Notes: a model not told the origin generated them from the letters alone. A stretch of 64,000 nucleotides of DNA from Turritopsis dohrnii (GCA_027922465.2 BQMF02000062.1:806001-870000); one strand, 5' to 3'. Shown: positions 34,238 through 48,715, counted from the first letter of the stretch. Translations and numbers: made by a program.

Positions 34238-35432
34238 CAACCATCACAGTAAAGTCCTGAAGTTAACTATCCAAATCGAACATAATCCATCAAACATAAC
34301 AATTTCGGATAAATCAGTGTTTCATTTGAATTCGCTCTATTATTTTGTTTTCTTTGAGGTTTGTTATCATTCTGAAGATGATTACTCGCAATAAAAGCTT
34401 GGTTCATTTGATTCACTGTTCGTTGTGTTTACACCTAATGCGCCTCTCAACGTGTGGTGTAACTTTTCATGCAGAAATTTTTTTTGCACGCCTCAAAACA
34501 CAGACCAAGACATCAGCCTGAAGGCTTACTTGAGTTCAATTCTCAAAATCAGCGATCGTGAAAAGTACAAAAACGTTCACCAACTTAAATATCCGGTTGC
34601 TTAAAAAAACTATTTTTAGAAGGAAATCTGATACTTTCAAGCAAAATTGAATCAAAGCGAAAAAAAGCACATATTAGGTATTGATAGAAGCCCGTGGTGA
34701 AACGTCTTGATAACGGGTGAGGTAGCACAGCTGGTGGTTTTCTTGCAAAAATCGAACACAAAGTTGCAAAATATCGTATCGGGTTAATGTAAATACAAGA
34801 GGAAATTTGAAGCCGGGGAAAATTTGATCACCAGTCCAAAATTTGGTTCTTTTTATCGTTTTATTAAGGTTGATAATAGCTCCTCCAAACAATACACAAT
34901 AATAAGGTAGAGAAACTGTATATCATCTTGAGATCACAGAACTCTACCACCAGAACTTTCTGGTTTAAACTCTCTTAAAATAGTTTGGAAGAAAGAGACC
35001 ATCCATACATAAATGTAATTTTGCTTTTGATTAAAAATAAGTTAATTCATGACTTTGGACAAGCGCCAGGGTAAGATAATTGGGCGATTTCCCCAAAACT
35101 TTGACAACCCAACAGAAGACGAAATTAACCAACATTATGGAAGGTAAAAAAAAAAAAAATAGTTGTATCTTTCTCAAACGAGTCTATCAATAAATAAGAT
35201 AAATATACTATTTTAATATTATGTACACTAAAAATATACAATCTTGGCAAAAACGCAAAACTATGTGATAAAAATAAACCAAATTCGAATGGGAAATACT
35301 TCTAACATGGGCAAGACGTTTATATCCGCACTTTTTTGTACCAGTTTATGGGATTTTTAATTCACTTGGAAGAGAAATTTGAACGACTTAATTTCAAGAT
35401 ACAATCTTATTTGAAATACAGTTCAGCTCATC
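34238..35432. other. Intergenic, promoter side of the giant gene
   Basis: Holds the 5' flank of the giant gene and the 3' flank of the next gene. I see no exon or repeat that I can support, only a short A-run near 35148-35159. Confidence 0.5.
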
Positions 35433-36943
35433 TCATGTTTTCTCCACATCGGAATATAACATCTTGAGCGACTGCTTAAATGCGGACATCTCTTGTTCCA
35501 ATTGATCTGGAAAAGAAGAACGTAATGAATTCACTGTCGTCGTAACGTCGTAACAATACACGCAAGCTTCAATTTACATTTCGTATTATGGCCTAGTCAA
35601 CAGTAACCGCCTCGTTCTCATGTTATTCATTGTTTTACTCAATGTACCCAACCTCGAACCCAAGTTCTCACATGTCCTTCCTCAAACAACATGATCTGGA
35701 AACCAATATCATCGGCTAGTTTGATGAGGAGAACCCAACGCAAAGTTCATCTCCGACAGTAACCATAACAACGCAACTTTGAACAAGTTAGTCAAGCAGT
35801 TGAAACAACCTCAGTGGCTTCTCCACAAACAGAACGAGTGATTTGTGGACGAGTGACACGAATACAGTATTTATTACTCGACGTGATATAAAAACATTAA
35901 TGAAAACCTACATCCTTCCCCTCCATCAAACAACTTGAATCATGACAATGCTTTATGTACATTACTATAGTACAGCAGATAAAGTAATATGACGAATATA
36001 AGTAATACTCAATGAAATAACTGAGCTGTATTGTAAATCACAATGTTCTTAACCTAATTTATTGAAGGATTTTGAATGTATCATTCCATCACTTACTAAT
36101 AACCACTCAAACTCTCAATAAATGAATTATCATTAATTATCATTAATTATCGTTAATTACGATAGTGAAAAACGAGGAAGATACTGTTGCTTAGGTCATA
36201 ATACAATATTTGAATTGAAACTCTGTCTACTAAATATCGATAGATCGTAAGGAGCACGGACATATTCTATTTGTGTGGACTTCTGACGTCTTCTTATTGA
36301 CGCGACATTTACTAATTGACGTGAAGGAGCGTGTACACGGAATGGAGAATAGAAGATTACTTACTGATTCTTCCAAGGATTGTATAAAGCTCTTGCAACT
36401 TCTCTTGGCAACGACCATTGTTTCTTTCGTAAACTTTTCCCAACGTCCTCTCCAGCGATTCACACCAAGATTCAGTTTGAACCTCCATAGTTTTACGAAA
36501 CTCTAAAACGAAATTGCCGAAACGACGATCAGTACAAATTAGCACGATACATTTTCATGAAACATAACAATTTATCGTTATTTCTACCGGAAAGCAATGT
36601 TTCGTCATTCTTTCTTTTGGCAGCCAGCTCATCAATAATTATTTGCGCATGTTCGGCAAATCCTTCCGAAGTGGAAATATCACCACTTCCTCCTGAAGTA
36701 GTCCTCTTATCAGTTTCGTTTGGCTGAAGGTCATTTCCTGTAGCATACCCTTCCAACTCACCGGGTCTGGAAAAAAAACGCAAGAAAAACAATTGGAAAG
36801 AAAGCCTGGAAAGAAAGTTGCTAATCAATCATTGAAGACAACAAAAAATATTACATTTCAGATGTTGAAGATAACGATGATTGAGCCGGGATTGCTGGCA
36901 ATTGTTCGTCTTCTTTCAATTTTCGTTTCATTTTAATAGACAT
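35433..36943 (-). CDS. Small coiled-coil protein, 159 residues, possibly SYCP3-like
   Basis: Four exons in coding order: 36855-36943, 36588-36766, 36365-36502 and 35433-35506; 480 bp, phases consistent. The N terminus is basic (MSIKMKRKLKEDEQ), followed by a Ser/Thr/Gly-rich linker, then an alpha-helical region from EGFAEHAQIIIDELAAKRK to the end, with QEKLQELYTILGRI and LEQEMSAFKQSLKMLYSD suggesting a coiled coil. No signal peptide. The layout (basic start, linker, AKRK motif entering a coiled coil) resembles synaptonemal-complex protein SYCP3/Cor1, but identity is low and I treat that as a hypothesis. Exon structure is well supported by splice phases; product is uncertain. Confidence 0.65.
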
Positions 36944-37416
36944 TTATGATCAAACTTAAAAATGAGAATAATGAGGAACGAATTTAAATAGGAGAGAGAG
37001 GACATATGATGGCTTTTAAGCAGATGAGTAAAACACAGTTTTCGAAACAAAAAAAGCTTAGGTCATCATGTTGTAAGCCTTTCTCCCTCCCAAATAGTAG
37101 CTGTAACAAACGATTACCGAAAGATGTTCCATGTCCTAATATTCACTTACAACCGAGATCAAGGAAATTAAACAGTCGAAACGTTGTCACAAAGTGTTTT
37201 ATCTGAAATAAAAAAGGCTAGCTTCACTAGTCCGTTACGTGGTTACGTGGTTAGCTTTGGAATCAAACTTAAGAAACCCGAACGAAACCAACTATAAAAT
37301 CTCTAACCAACCATTCACTCTCATCGTCATCATAAACATAAATACAATTCAAGAAACACTATTGATCTATTATATTTAAAGTATAAAACATATGTTAGTA
37401 ATTATAATGAATGAAT

Positions 37417-40400
37417 CTAAGAGTCATATTTACAAGAAGCTATACGAGATTCAAATCTAATGACGTCCCTCAAATATACATAGGGAACTTGACATAATCC
37501 TTCTTCTGTGAGCGCATTAAAATAGGGAAGTACAGTTACGCACAGCGGTGGTCTTGCGTGCCCGTATCTAAACCAATCAAAAAGTAGCGCAAATTAAAGA
37601 TTTCGATGAAATGAAGTCTATGGGTCCTTAGCATCATCGATAGATAGTTGAGTAGAACGAAAACAGGAACACGATTTAGACATTTTATCAACTACAGAAA
37701 CCTTCTGTTATATCATAGAGAATTTTCTGCCTTGGGAGATTAGATGGACTTCTTGTTCGAGCGTAAATTTAATTCAAAAGTGGGTTTACATCAGAAATCT
37801 TATTGAAATACATACCTTTTCTTTAGAGTGGTTTGAATCTTCTTGGAATCTGATATTACAGAACCAGAGAACAGAAAAAAGGCGACGAGACGACAACACT
37901 AAAATTAAGAATCAAAATCACACTGAATGTAACAAGAAACCTCATCAGTTGAACCAGTTTCATTTATCCAAAAGCTGTACAGGTAAAGAAATCCCATCTA
38001 TTTTTCCCTTAAATTATTCTGACAAATGAATCCACTGGTTCTCAACCTGATCAAACAGCGTGAAGTAGTCGTTCGGATCCTTCGGTGACTTCCCATTTTT
38101 GCTGATGATACAAAGCACTTCTAATTTTTTGCAAGTGGACAAAGCTTCCAGGAACTGCTCTCGTAATGTAAAATGTGGCTGGTCCAGTCTAGAGTGTTAA
38201 TTCAAAACATTAGCATTGACGAACGTTGCCAATTCTAGGAAAACTAAAATCAATAACAGTCGTAAAAGCATAAAACCCTCATCCCCTCCCATTTTCAAAC
38301 TGAGCAGGTGGACTTGGTTTCTTTTTCTACTTGCCCAGAAATTTTAAACCTGATCTCCTAATTTGGACAGCAGCACTCTTCCACAAAAATGACAATGCAA
38401 CAACCATTCAAACTATGTTAAATACAAAATATACAAGATTCGAAAGATATACATACCGAAACTTCTTCAAATTCTTACAATTCATTAGTGCCATTTTTAA
38501 AGAGGACAAAGCACCTGAATGACCAGAGAGGCCACAATGAGCAATAGATAACACCTCCAGTTTAGTACAGCAACTTGTGATTTGTACAAGTGAGTTAAAA
38601 CTGCCAACACCAGATAGCCCTATCAGATACATATGGCAGATTATTTCAAGATGACTTTAAATTGCTGATGTGTAAATAAACATGTCTTATGAATACCCAA
38701 AGAGTGTCTACCTGCTAGAGTCAGTTTTGTAAGATTCTGTAACGTGGAAACAGGAAGGAAATGTTTGTCTTTCAAGTGAATTGTTGTTGGACTAAAAAAA
38801 ACTTGTAATCAGGAAAACAGATAATGCAAACACCTACATATTTTGTCTAGATTATTTACCAGAAAAACTGATCTTGCTTGGTGCTTAATTTGCTAAAGGC
38901 TGAATGAAATCCAGTGTCAATGATTTCAAGTTCCTCAATACGAGTACATGAATGAAATATAGTGTCCAGTCCACTTTCATTGGAAACCATATCCTCTTCC
39001 TGGGATGAGCGAAGTCTTCTAGTCAAATCGGATATTTCACAACTCGAAGATGTACTTTCTGATAAAACTAGATTTGACAAGACTTGTGGTTTGTACATAA
39101 ACACACTTGACCGTTGCGAAGGTGAAGACTCAATTTTATCATTCATGTTTATGTTATTAATAAGGCTGCAAGCTGGTATTGAAAGTGCTTTCAATGTTGG
39201 TATCCTGGAAATAATTGAGCAAAGTTTATTAAGATCATCATGGCCAGCATGAATATGTAAACAGGAAAGATTTAGCTCCATCAGTTTGCGGCTATTTGTT
39301 GCTATAGCATCAAGTCCACGTAGGTCCTATAAATTAAATTAAATTTTATTTGAATGCAATATAATATAATACAATATCATAGATAATGCAATATATTGAT
39401 GTATTATAATATATATATTATGAAAAAAATTCATGAACTAAAAAAAATCAAACCTAACAATGTTTGTGAAGTTGTCTTAATAATTTTATTAACGCTGTTG
39501 GAACAAATTTTAGAGTTTCAAAAATGTTTCCTTTAACACACCTTTTCAATCCAATCATCACAGTGACAGAGGTTTAACGCTTTCAAATCTGCACAATTAA
39601 CTGCGATGACTTTCATTAAGTTTGCTTTGAATGCATGCACATCTGATAAGTTTAGATGTGTTATGTTAGTTAATTTCGATAACCAGGTCATTTGTTCTTT
39701 ATCCAAATTGCAATAACTCATATCTATCCTCTGAAAGGATAGGGAATTCCAAACTGGCGTGATGTACTTCCAACATGGTGAGTTTATATTTCCTGGAGCT
39801 AATAACATTAGTATATCATTGCCTTGAGCAGCCTTAGTAACTGTCTGTATAACAAAATCCATAACCAGCAAATTAAAATGTAGAAATCGGTTGGCATCAA
39901 TAGCATCACTCAAACATATTTGAAATTTTTGTTTACACTTGACATAAATACCATAGGTATTTCCAATAGTGAAATAAGAAGATGACCGTTCACTTAGATA
40001 CTCTAGACCAAACTCATTTACATAAAAGTCCTTTGTATCGAATATCGGTAAAAATTGTTCAAAACTCATTAACGACTCGAACCTTAGTAGTATACCACTA
40101 AATTGTTTAAAAATTGATTGAACTTTCTCAAAAAGATCTGTACGAGAACCATCTTTTAGCAGTTCAGAAGAAATGCTTGTATTCGGAATAGACCAACCAA
40201 GCCTTATTAGATTCGGATTGGAAGAAACAATCTTAACAAGCCCGTTTAAAGATAAGTTGGAACCAGTTAAAATCAGTTCTTCAAGTTTCTTGCATCGTTG
40301 CAATGCAGCTGCCATTTGAAATGATGGTATCCAAAAACAGTCTTGCAAAGTAAGTGATTGTAGGGCATTTCCAAACAAACGAACTTTTTTATGCAATACA

Positions 40401-40780
40401 TTGGATGATATATGGAAGTTACTTCGAAAATTTAACACCCTGAAAAATCAAAGACAGTGCTAAAGTTCTCATCATCAAACCAAAATAAACTCCAAATAGG
40501 TATACCAACCATTATTATGTATTATGTTATATAATTTGGGGGTTGGGTGTTGGATAGTGACAGAGGAATCATTGAAATTTTGCTATTTCATGAATATATA
40601 ATTAGACAACACATACCCAACAAACTTCCATATAAAATTTTCAAAATTAAATCACCTATTGAGTGAAGGATCACATGAGACCCTATAAAATCTTCTGTTG
40701 ACACGTCTTAGTTGAAGAATGTCTTCAGAACGAAGGTGAAGAAAAATGATTAATAGTACTTCATCAGTTACATGCTCCAT
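37417..40780 (-). CDS. FBXL18: F-box and leucine-rich repeat protein 18 (FBXL18-like)
   Basis: Substrate-recognition subunit of an SCF (SKP1-CUL1-F-box) ubiquitin ligase. Exons in coding order: 40656-40780, 39542-40439, 38860-39326, 38712-38791, 38457-38619, 38047-38188, 37816-37898, 37417-37567; 702 residues, close to the vertebrate length. The F-box is at residues 1-42 (MEHVTDEVLLIIFLHLRSED). LRRs follow, including LQSLTLQDCFWIP and LTKLTLAGLSG. Alignment to FBXL18 from memory holds across the whole length: GNALQSLTLQDCFWIP, LKALSIPACSL, the CKNLKKFRLDQPHF block, FLFSGS and the C-terminal RPPLCVTVLPYF...FESRIA. The F-box exon may begin at an acceptor (40805), so an upstream 5' exon is likely; the Met at 40780 matches the usual start relative to the F-box. 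Confidence 0.88.
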
Positions 40781-40805
40781 CCCTTTATAACCGCATCTTA
40801 TCACC

Positions 40806-42201
40806 CTACAAAAAAAGATTTATTTATAAGGTTAAATCGAGCTGCTGTAATTGATATAGCAAGGCCATAACTTGTGCCTCCTCTGGTTAGGAAAAACACA
40901 AAAATTCCTCAATATATATAACTATATATAACTATAATACCCAACCCCCAACTATGAATGCTGGGATCCTGAAAGCAATATAAAAAAAGACATGAGAATT
41001 CAAATCAATGAAGCTTGATTTTGCGATTTGGGAAACTAGGTTGTATTTGCAAAATAAGTTATCCTTATAAAATATTCAGAATCAGATATTTACTAAACCC
41101 CAGTGAAACAAGGTACTACTGGAATATAAGAAACAACAATTGAAATAGATATAGTGTCTATTTAATACCATATTTAATACCAAAACCATTTTTCTTCCCT
41201 TTTTGCCATCTGGACCGATTTGTGTTAAAGCACCAAAAAAAAGTAAAACAAAACTTTGATTGAAAAGCTCTAAAGCCCAAAAATGATTTCTTCGATCTGA
41301 AACTTTTGACACTGTTTTCTCATAAAATCTTCCTTCAAACAGTGAACCCTCTGAGAACTTTACAAACAGCCTTTCAAAAGACCTTTAGATGGATACCTTT
41401 TGGCTGTGAAATTTTAATTTCATACTATTATTTCAAAATTTATATATTAATAAAATTGTCTTAATATAATTGACGTAACATAAAATATGCAGTATTTTGG
41501 TCAAAGGTATAACACTAATTTGGCTTTAATTTTGGGAATTCAAACTACTGTCCCAATTTATTTACCCAAAGTTGAGTTGAAATAATGTGCAGCAAACAAA
41601 AAGTTGCTCCATATTCTTCTTACATCACCAATTATTGTATGTAATTTGTCCTTTTTTTTCTAATTCATGGTTTAAGCACATATTTCTGGAGCTTCTTTGC
41701 AATTAAGTTTGTTTAGATCTTGAAAGTACAGGGATTCTTCTTCTTCCCAAAAATATCATAGAGTTTGACTATAGACAAATTTGGAAAATCACCACTTTGG
41801 TTGACATTTACAATGGCCGTTATCCTCACTTCTGTCCATACCTAAGGGTATATTCACTGTAGCAATCTCACATAACTGCTCTTGGACTGGTATTTGTGGG
41901 TTCTCAACTCAGAATCCATGGACACAATCTGTTTCTCTTTCAGATATTAATACTAGGTTGAAAAGGTCAATATTATTATTATCGAAATCCCAACCAATTT
42001 TGTCAAAGGGTATACATATATGAGGGATGCTCTTATAATAAACCCTAAATTTGGATCCCTTGATTATATAAATGTTTTTCCTGGGGGAATGTGCCACCAT
42101 TCTTTCCTCCATCCTTTTCATCTCCTTCTTCCCAGTGATTGTAAGTTTATTTATTGTAACATTCATGCTGATTCAACATTCTTATTACCTTGTAATAATA
42201 A
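40806..42201. other. Intergenic, no gene seen
   Basis: Upstream of FBXL18. It may contain a 5' non-coding exon, but nothing specific is visible. Open frames here show no family resemblance. Confidence 0.5.
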
Positions 42202-42210
42202 GAATTCAAA

Positions 42211-42332
42211 GGCGGTATTTCCTTTTCGCACCCCCCACTCTCCCGTCCCCAGCAGGATGTTTTAGGGTCATGGTTATAGGGTTAGGGCTAGGATCAGATA
42301 CAGTTAGGGGGGTGCGAAAAGGAAATAGCGCC
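42211..42332. mobile_element. 122-bp MITE with 9-bp target duplication
   Basis: Terminal inverted repeats of about 26 bp, differing at one base (GGCGGTATTTCCTTTTCGCA against GGCGCTATTTCCTTTTCGCA at the start, both continuing into a C-run). GAATTCAAA is directly repeated at 42202-42210 and 42333-42341. A 9-bp duplication is typical of Mutator-like elements. Non-coding. Confidence 0.88.
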
Positions 42333-43039
42333 GAATTCAAAACCCCCAACAGTTCTGCGCACAAAAACTTGGGGACATTTTTCTATTTTGCAAAATGTTG
42401 ATGATGGTGATGATGGGGAGCAAGAAGTGGAAGTGGCGCACGCAAGCACTGTACACTAGACATGGATTATTTTTTCCTATTACGTTTAACTAGAACAACT
42501 GAAATCTTAAAATTAAGGTGCAAACTACGATAATCGTTGAAAATGAGGGAGAGGTCACAACTACAACCATTCCCAGGAAGAAGACAGGACAAACAGCTTC
42601 TCCTCTGTCTCTTCTCCATTACGCGGTTTATAATTTTTGTTTACATCCCTGGCAAAAATCGGAGTTTCGGAAATATTCGGGAAAAATAACAATTTTTTTA
42701 TTCCTCTCTCATAAACGCCGCCCTCTGCTGATAACACCGCTTTCTAATAAACGCCACATCTTTAAAATCGGTGTTTACTAGAAAGCAGACTAAACAAGAA
42801 TTAGTTTAACTAAGTTTAATAGTCTCATGTGTTTTCTATTAACAAATTCTTCCACGTTTACATGCATATTTGATGTGCAATTAATTGCTATATAAAAGTT
42901 TTCACACTGGACTTAACTAAATACGGGACCGTATAAACTATACAAAAAGCCAAATGATCAGTTAATATACGTCCACACCTCTTCAAACCATCCGTATATT
43001 ATCTTAAAACAGTTTCCTACGTCAATTAGCAACCGACTG

Positions 43040-43843
43040 TAAAGAAATTCATACACAAAGATCTTCGATCAAGAGAAAGTTGAATACGAAGAAGCCCTGA
43101 AGGATCTGCTGGATATACGGGAAAGGAGCCGAACCTCACTTATAAGAAGAAAAACAGAAAGGAACAATCCACGTTTAAGGAGGAGAAATGTGATTTGGTT
43201 CAACCCCCCTTTCAAAAAAAGTGTAGTAACAAACGTAGCAAAATCTTTTCTGAATTTGATCGATAAAAATATCACGAAAAAGAATGATCTTTACAAAGCT
43301 TTCAATCACAACAACGTCAAGGTTAGTTGCACGGAGAATGTTGGTTCAATCATAAATTCGCACAATAAGAAAATATCAAAGAAAGAAAATACAGAAAAAC
43401 AACCCTGTAATTGCAGAAAAAGGGAGGAATGCCCATTGAATGGAGATTGTTGTATTCGATCAGTCGTTTACAAATGTGATGTTACGGCCCCAGACCGTCC
43501 AAAAAGGGTATACATTGGCCTTACAGCTCATAAGTTCAAGGATCGATTCCAGGGCCATAACACGTCATTCAGACACGAAAAATACAGGCACACCACCGCC
43601 TCATCCGATTATGTTTGGTCATTAAAAGATGATGGGAGCGCTCCAGTTATGAAATGGTCAATTATGAAACGTGTTTATGCGTATTCAAATTCATCTAAAT
43701 CGTGCCAATTATGTTTACAAGAGAAACTTGAAATTCTTCGTTACCCAAACAAAAAGGAACTGTTAAACAAACAATCCGAAATCCTTAATAAATGCCGGCA
43801 CGTTAATAGATTCTTGCTTGCTAATTTCAAGTCAAAAGATTAG
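43040..43843 (+). pseudogene. Penelope-like element C-terminus with GIY-YIG endonuclease
   Basis: The 217-residue ORF from 43190 is the C-terminal part of a longer open frame that starts without a Met near 43040. The linker WFNPPFKKSVVTNVAKSFL followed by a Cys-rich knuckle (CNCRKREECPLNGDCC) and the GIY-YIG nuclease (VYIGLTAHKFKDRFQGH, later WSLKDDG) is the arrangement known from Penelope-like retroelements of cnidarians and fishes. The reverse transcriptase half is absent, so this is a 5'-truncated copy. A host GIY-YIG repair nuclease is unlikely given the linker. Confidence 0.82.
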
Positions 43844-44001
43844 CTATTTTTATAAACGACTAGCCGCCCATGTTGAGCCTGCGTTGAGTTCACGAAAAAT
43901 AAAAATAAAGAATTGGCAAAGATAAGTGTATTAAGAGAATTGGGTATTAATTATATAGAAGATGATCAATACTTCAAAAGCTCTAAACATTTTCTTAGTC
44001 A

Positions 44002-44436
<435 letters not shown>

Positions 44437-44449
44437 CTTGTTACTCCAA

Positions 44450-47129
44450 TGGTGGAATTAGTGGCTAGTTCATAGAGTAAGAACACACGAAGAGTGAACA
44501 ATTTCACAACAGTTTATTTCGGATTCATATACTTCCGCACACAGTTAGCAATACCACGAAAATTAAATATACCATTAAACCACATGACGTTTTTTCTGCT
44601 TAGATAGAAGATACTTTTAGTATAGATAAACTCACGTGATTTTCATGGAATCGCACTTGAATTCAACGGGTCCTTACTTCGTGTACTTTTTTTTATTGTC
44701 ACGAGCGTCAGTATATTTGCGCCCGTTAGGGCGCTTTATAGACTGCCGCGCGCGCGTATTTTGCAGGAGTTCACCACAAAAAATCTCGAGTTGATCAGAT
44801 TTTTAACTCGATTGCTCAAATTTTACTGTGTGTCGATGTCCCAAAACACGCTGGTTAAACACACACTTAATTTTTATTATAAAGGTTCATCAACACTGAC
44901 ATAATATATTCTTTTGTTGCTTTTGGAAAGAAGCTTTGTTTATTGTTCAGAAGAAAGAGTTTTTTCTTAAAAAAAGAAAACATATTATGGTTTCATTCTA
45001 TTTATTTATTCCCAATGAAAAATAAAAAACTTGTACATAAAAAAGTACAAGTTGAGCTGTCACTGTTCTTCAAAACACATTTTCGGTATAACAATGATAT
45101 GGTTTTTGTTTGTTAAAACTCATCGTTATAAAATTTTTACTAATCAAACAACAAGATAATTCGTAACTTGCGTATTTCTAAATAATTGTTTCCATAAGAA
45201 TGCATCTCCCTATACACCTTTCCCGAATTCGTTTATATATGTTGTTTTCTATATTGTTTTGCTATATTGTCCATACGGGCCTCGTTTTGATGTACTCTTT
45301 TCTTATCTGGTATTTATTAAGTTATAGATTTTGATCATTAACAAACCGCAGTGGGAAAATTTTCGGTAATTATAAGCACAGAGACGAGGCCCGTCTCTGT
45401 GCTATTTCGTCCTCTATTTCATTAATGCTTCATTATTTCCTCTAATTCTCTCATCGTCATCTGATTCTACCTCTATTTCTGCTTCAACTTCCCCTTCATC
45501 TGACTCCTCATTGTCTCCAAAGAGTTCTTTCACATCTAAAGTTTGTTTCATTTTTTCAAACCAAATTTCAACTTTAAAAAATAACGCCGATTTTTTGAAA
45601 AATTTCCATTTTTTTGCCCCTTTTTACGCCGGCCCTTTTTACGCTGGCCCTTTTAACGCCGCGCACCAAAATTAACGCCACATTAGGGCCGGTGTAAAAA
45701 GGGCCGATAAGGTAGCACATTGTTTTGAAAAGTTGAGGGGGATTATTTCGGCGCGAGAAAGTAGCCGTTTCTACTTAAAAAATTCTCCGTGAAAGAAATG
45801 TGGCATATCATAACCTAATACACACGAAAGTGTTTTGATCATGTCTAGAGCCTGTTACACGGGCGCATTTATAGTGGAAACTACTAGCTAGTTGATATTT
45901 GAAATTCCTGCAGAAAAGAGAACGTAACATAAACAAATGGCACAATAGGTGTTCCGAAAGTTGTCGGCTGGTCTAAATCGCTTTATGCGTGAGAAAAACT
46001 CGAAAGAACGGGGAATTTAGAATACAATAGAGTCCTGGTAAATCGGATACTCAGCTGTGACATAAAATTCGTCAGGCTGAACGATTTGTTTGGGTTTTTT
46101 TTAATCACTCGCCCTACTACAAAGGAGCCACTACAAGGAGTGGGATGTTCATCATAGCGTTAATCTCCCCGACTAGCGTTCATTTTCCCTGAAATACATC
46201 AGGGAATCGAGCTAGTTGCAGTACGTCAAGGAGTCGTAACTTTTTTGAGGGCTTGAACCCTCAATGTTGGGTTCCTAAGCTCAATACTCTACTGTTTCTT
46301 GAAGAGGTCTGTTTTGTCACTTGTTTGAAGGAGCGAGTGAGCTCTAATTCAATAACAGAAGAAACCTTCGTAGACATTGCTCCTGCTTTTCCACCTTCTG
46401 TAAAGAGTGAACAAGAACCATATGGTGCAAAACGGTAGCAGGATTATAACACTAACGCGCGACATGAATAAAATAGATACTAGCATGTAGCTTTAGCTAA
46501 AAAATGCCCCCGCGCTCAAGCATTCCAATGTGTACACACAGCAAGCTATACATTGCAAGCTATACAACGGAAACAAAAACAAATTTTTGTCCGAAAACTC
46601 AAAAAAATCCAGATGAATGTTTTTGCAAGTCTTTACACAGAAACAAATATATACATTTAAACTTTTGTTAACATTGTATAAACTAAACACAATAAAAACA
46701 AGAAGAATTGCGAGCATGATCATTTCGAAATGGGAGATCCGATTTGAAAACTCCTTGACGGATGGTCTTCACGGTTTTTCACTTACGTTGTAATTGAGTT
46801 AAACTTTCTTTAGGATAACTTTTTTTTATTGGTGCTAATATACCTTTCAAAAAGTGTAATAAAGGCTTAACAAGTAATATCAGAAAGTATTTGCTACAAA
46901 CAAAAGAAATGTGTGAACTGAAACCATGGATACGTATTTTATAATCAAAACAAGATTTGTTAAAAAAATTCTGTAAGAGCCAAAAGAAAAAAACAAACTT
47001 TTTTAAAAAAAAATCAAAGCAAAAAATCCATTAGAAATCTGCGTTTTAAACTTTGATTCAAAACAAAAAGTAGCCAATGTTTATAAAAAAAAACAACAAG
47101 AAAATGTAAAAAGCTTTTACTGATCATGA
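44450..47129. other. Gene-poor region with small hairpin repeats
   Basis: No gene. A perfect 12-bp-arm hairpin (AGCACAGAGACG / CGTCTCTGTGCT) is at 45375-45403. A MITE-like inverted repeat with GGCCCTTTTTACGCCGGCCC and AGGGCCGGTGTAAAAAGGGC spans about 45612-45708. A hairpin ACTTGTAC...GTACAAGT is near 45030-45053. Confidence 0.6.
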
Positions 47130-47710
47130 TCACACACTAGTATGATTAGGTTTGGCGCGAGGTGGACAGTTAAAATAGAAAAACACGAAAAAAGACAATT
47201 TGTAACATAGCTTTCTTGCATACACAGAAATCCAATTAATATCTTTGCCAAAAATTAGTGCGTTGAACAAAGTTTATTGAATGAAATATTTAGAGCTAAA
47301 ACATATATATACAAAAATAAAATGTATGGTTGGCAAAATTTCAGATTTCAAGCTGTGCTTCAAAATCCTTGTCGTTCACTTCACTAAAACAACACAAAAG
47401 TAACACGAAAAATGTCTAAGAAATTTTAGCATACGATCTTCCTAAATAACATAGTATAATAAAATAATAAATTAGGAAAGAGATACGAAAAAACATTCTG
47501 TCTCTCCCACTTACAGTACCATGGTTTGAAACGGAAAAAAAGCAAAGTCAGCTAATAATTGTATTCCACCGTGTAACGTCAACACGAAAGTTGGAGGATG
47601 ATGATGATGATGATGATGAACAAAATCGGAAACTGACATTCGCCTATCTCGTGAAACTACTATGCCTCCTCGCTCGCTTACGCTCGCTGCGGGGGCAATA
47701 AACTCCAAAA
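47130..47710. repeat. Inverted second copy of the 27790-28290 repeat
   Basis: Shares, in reverse complement, the (ATG)n run, the CTTACGCTCGCTG end, TTCACTTCACTAAAACAACA and GATCACACACTAG with the repeat in the giant gene's intron, about 19 kb away. Confidence 0.7.
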
Positions 47711-48439
47711 TTTTAAAGGTTTTTGAAATTTATGATTACACATTATGAGCCTGACAGTAGTTCTTAGAATATTCTTAAATTTTGACAAATTTGAGCCTTG
47801 TGATTTTTTTTATCTTGATGTTGCTTTTTGATTCTCAAGGTTTGATGTTGTTTTTGTATTAAATAACAAGATTCGCAAAAATGCGACTATATATTTCCCC
47901 AAAGTTGCGAAACTTAATTATACATCATTATACATTATACATTGTTAAGAAAAATATACATCATTAAATACAATAAGAAAAATATACATCATCAAATAAC
48001 TACAATGAATGGTATAACTACCATCAATGTCATACTCTCAGATAAAAATGTTTTCCTTAAACAGGGTAGAATTGAATTTGATACCACAAAAGGACTTATT
48101 TTGAATTTATTAAGAAATGAAGATGTCCATGGTCAAATGAGGTTTCTTTTATAAATTTTAAACAACTAAATATCAACAACTGCACCAATGTGTAAGGCGA
48201 TTTTAGCATAATAAACATGATCTTTATTGTTGCAGAAGCTTGACATCCTTTATACCATAAAATCACAACAAAACAATGTAATGTAACGGAAGACACTTGC
48301 ACTTGCTTTTTGTAACTCAGATAAAACTGTCTTTCAAAATTATACAATCAAATTTACAAAAGAAGACAAGAAAATTGTCAAACTTAACTTTAGTACTACA
48401 GTATAAGTATTAAAAATACTATGAGGCAGATATATAAGC

Positions 48440-48715
48440 AAAAAGAGAATAACAAGAAGTTTCATTTTGATAAAGAAAATAAAAAACAACATGCACTGAT
48501 GATGGTTTTATACCGAAAAGCTTTTGCTTAATTCTAAATTTGTTGTTTTTTATTTTCTTTATCTACGTTTGGCGAATCATACCAACACAAGTTTCATTTT
48601 GATTTATAATTTAATTCAATATTCCGTCCTACATCCACAGAACAAACATCATCATTCAGGACAAAATTTGAATTAAATTATAAATCAAAATGAAACTTCT
48701 TGTTATTCTCTTTTT
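48440..48715. repeat. Nested palindromic repeat
   Basis: 48591-48619 and 48668-48696 are perfect inverted repeats of 29 bp (GTTTCATTTTGATTTATAAT... and complement). A further inverted match of about 30 bp pairs 48441-48472 with 48683-48713. Likely a rearranged foldback or MITE remnant. Confidence 0.8.

Noticed and set aside
37417..40780. NLR-type immune receptor based on the LRRs
   Set aside because: There is an F-box and no NACHT domain, and the whole length follows FBXL18.
43190..43843. Host GIY-YIG nuclease gene
   Set aside because: The WFNPPF linker and Cys-knuckle place it in a Penelope-like element, and it is 5'-truncated.
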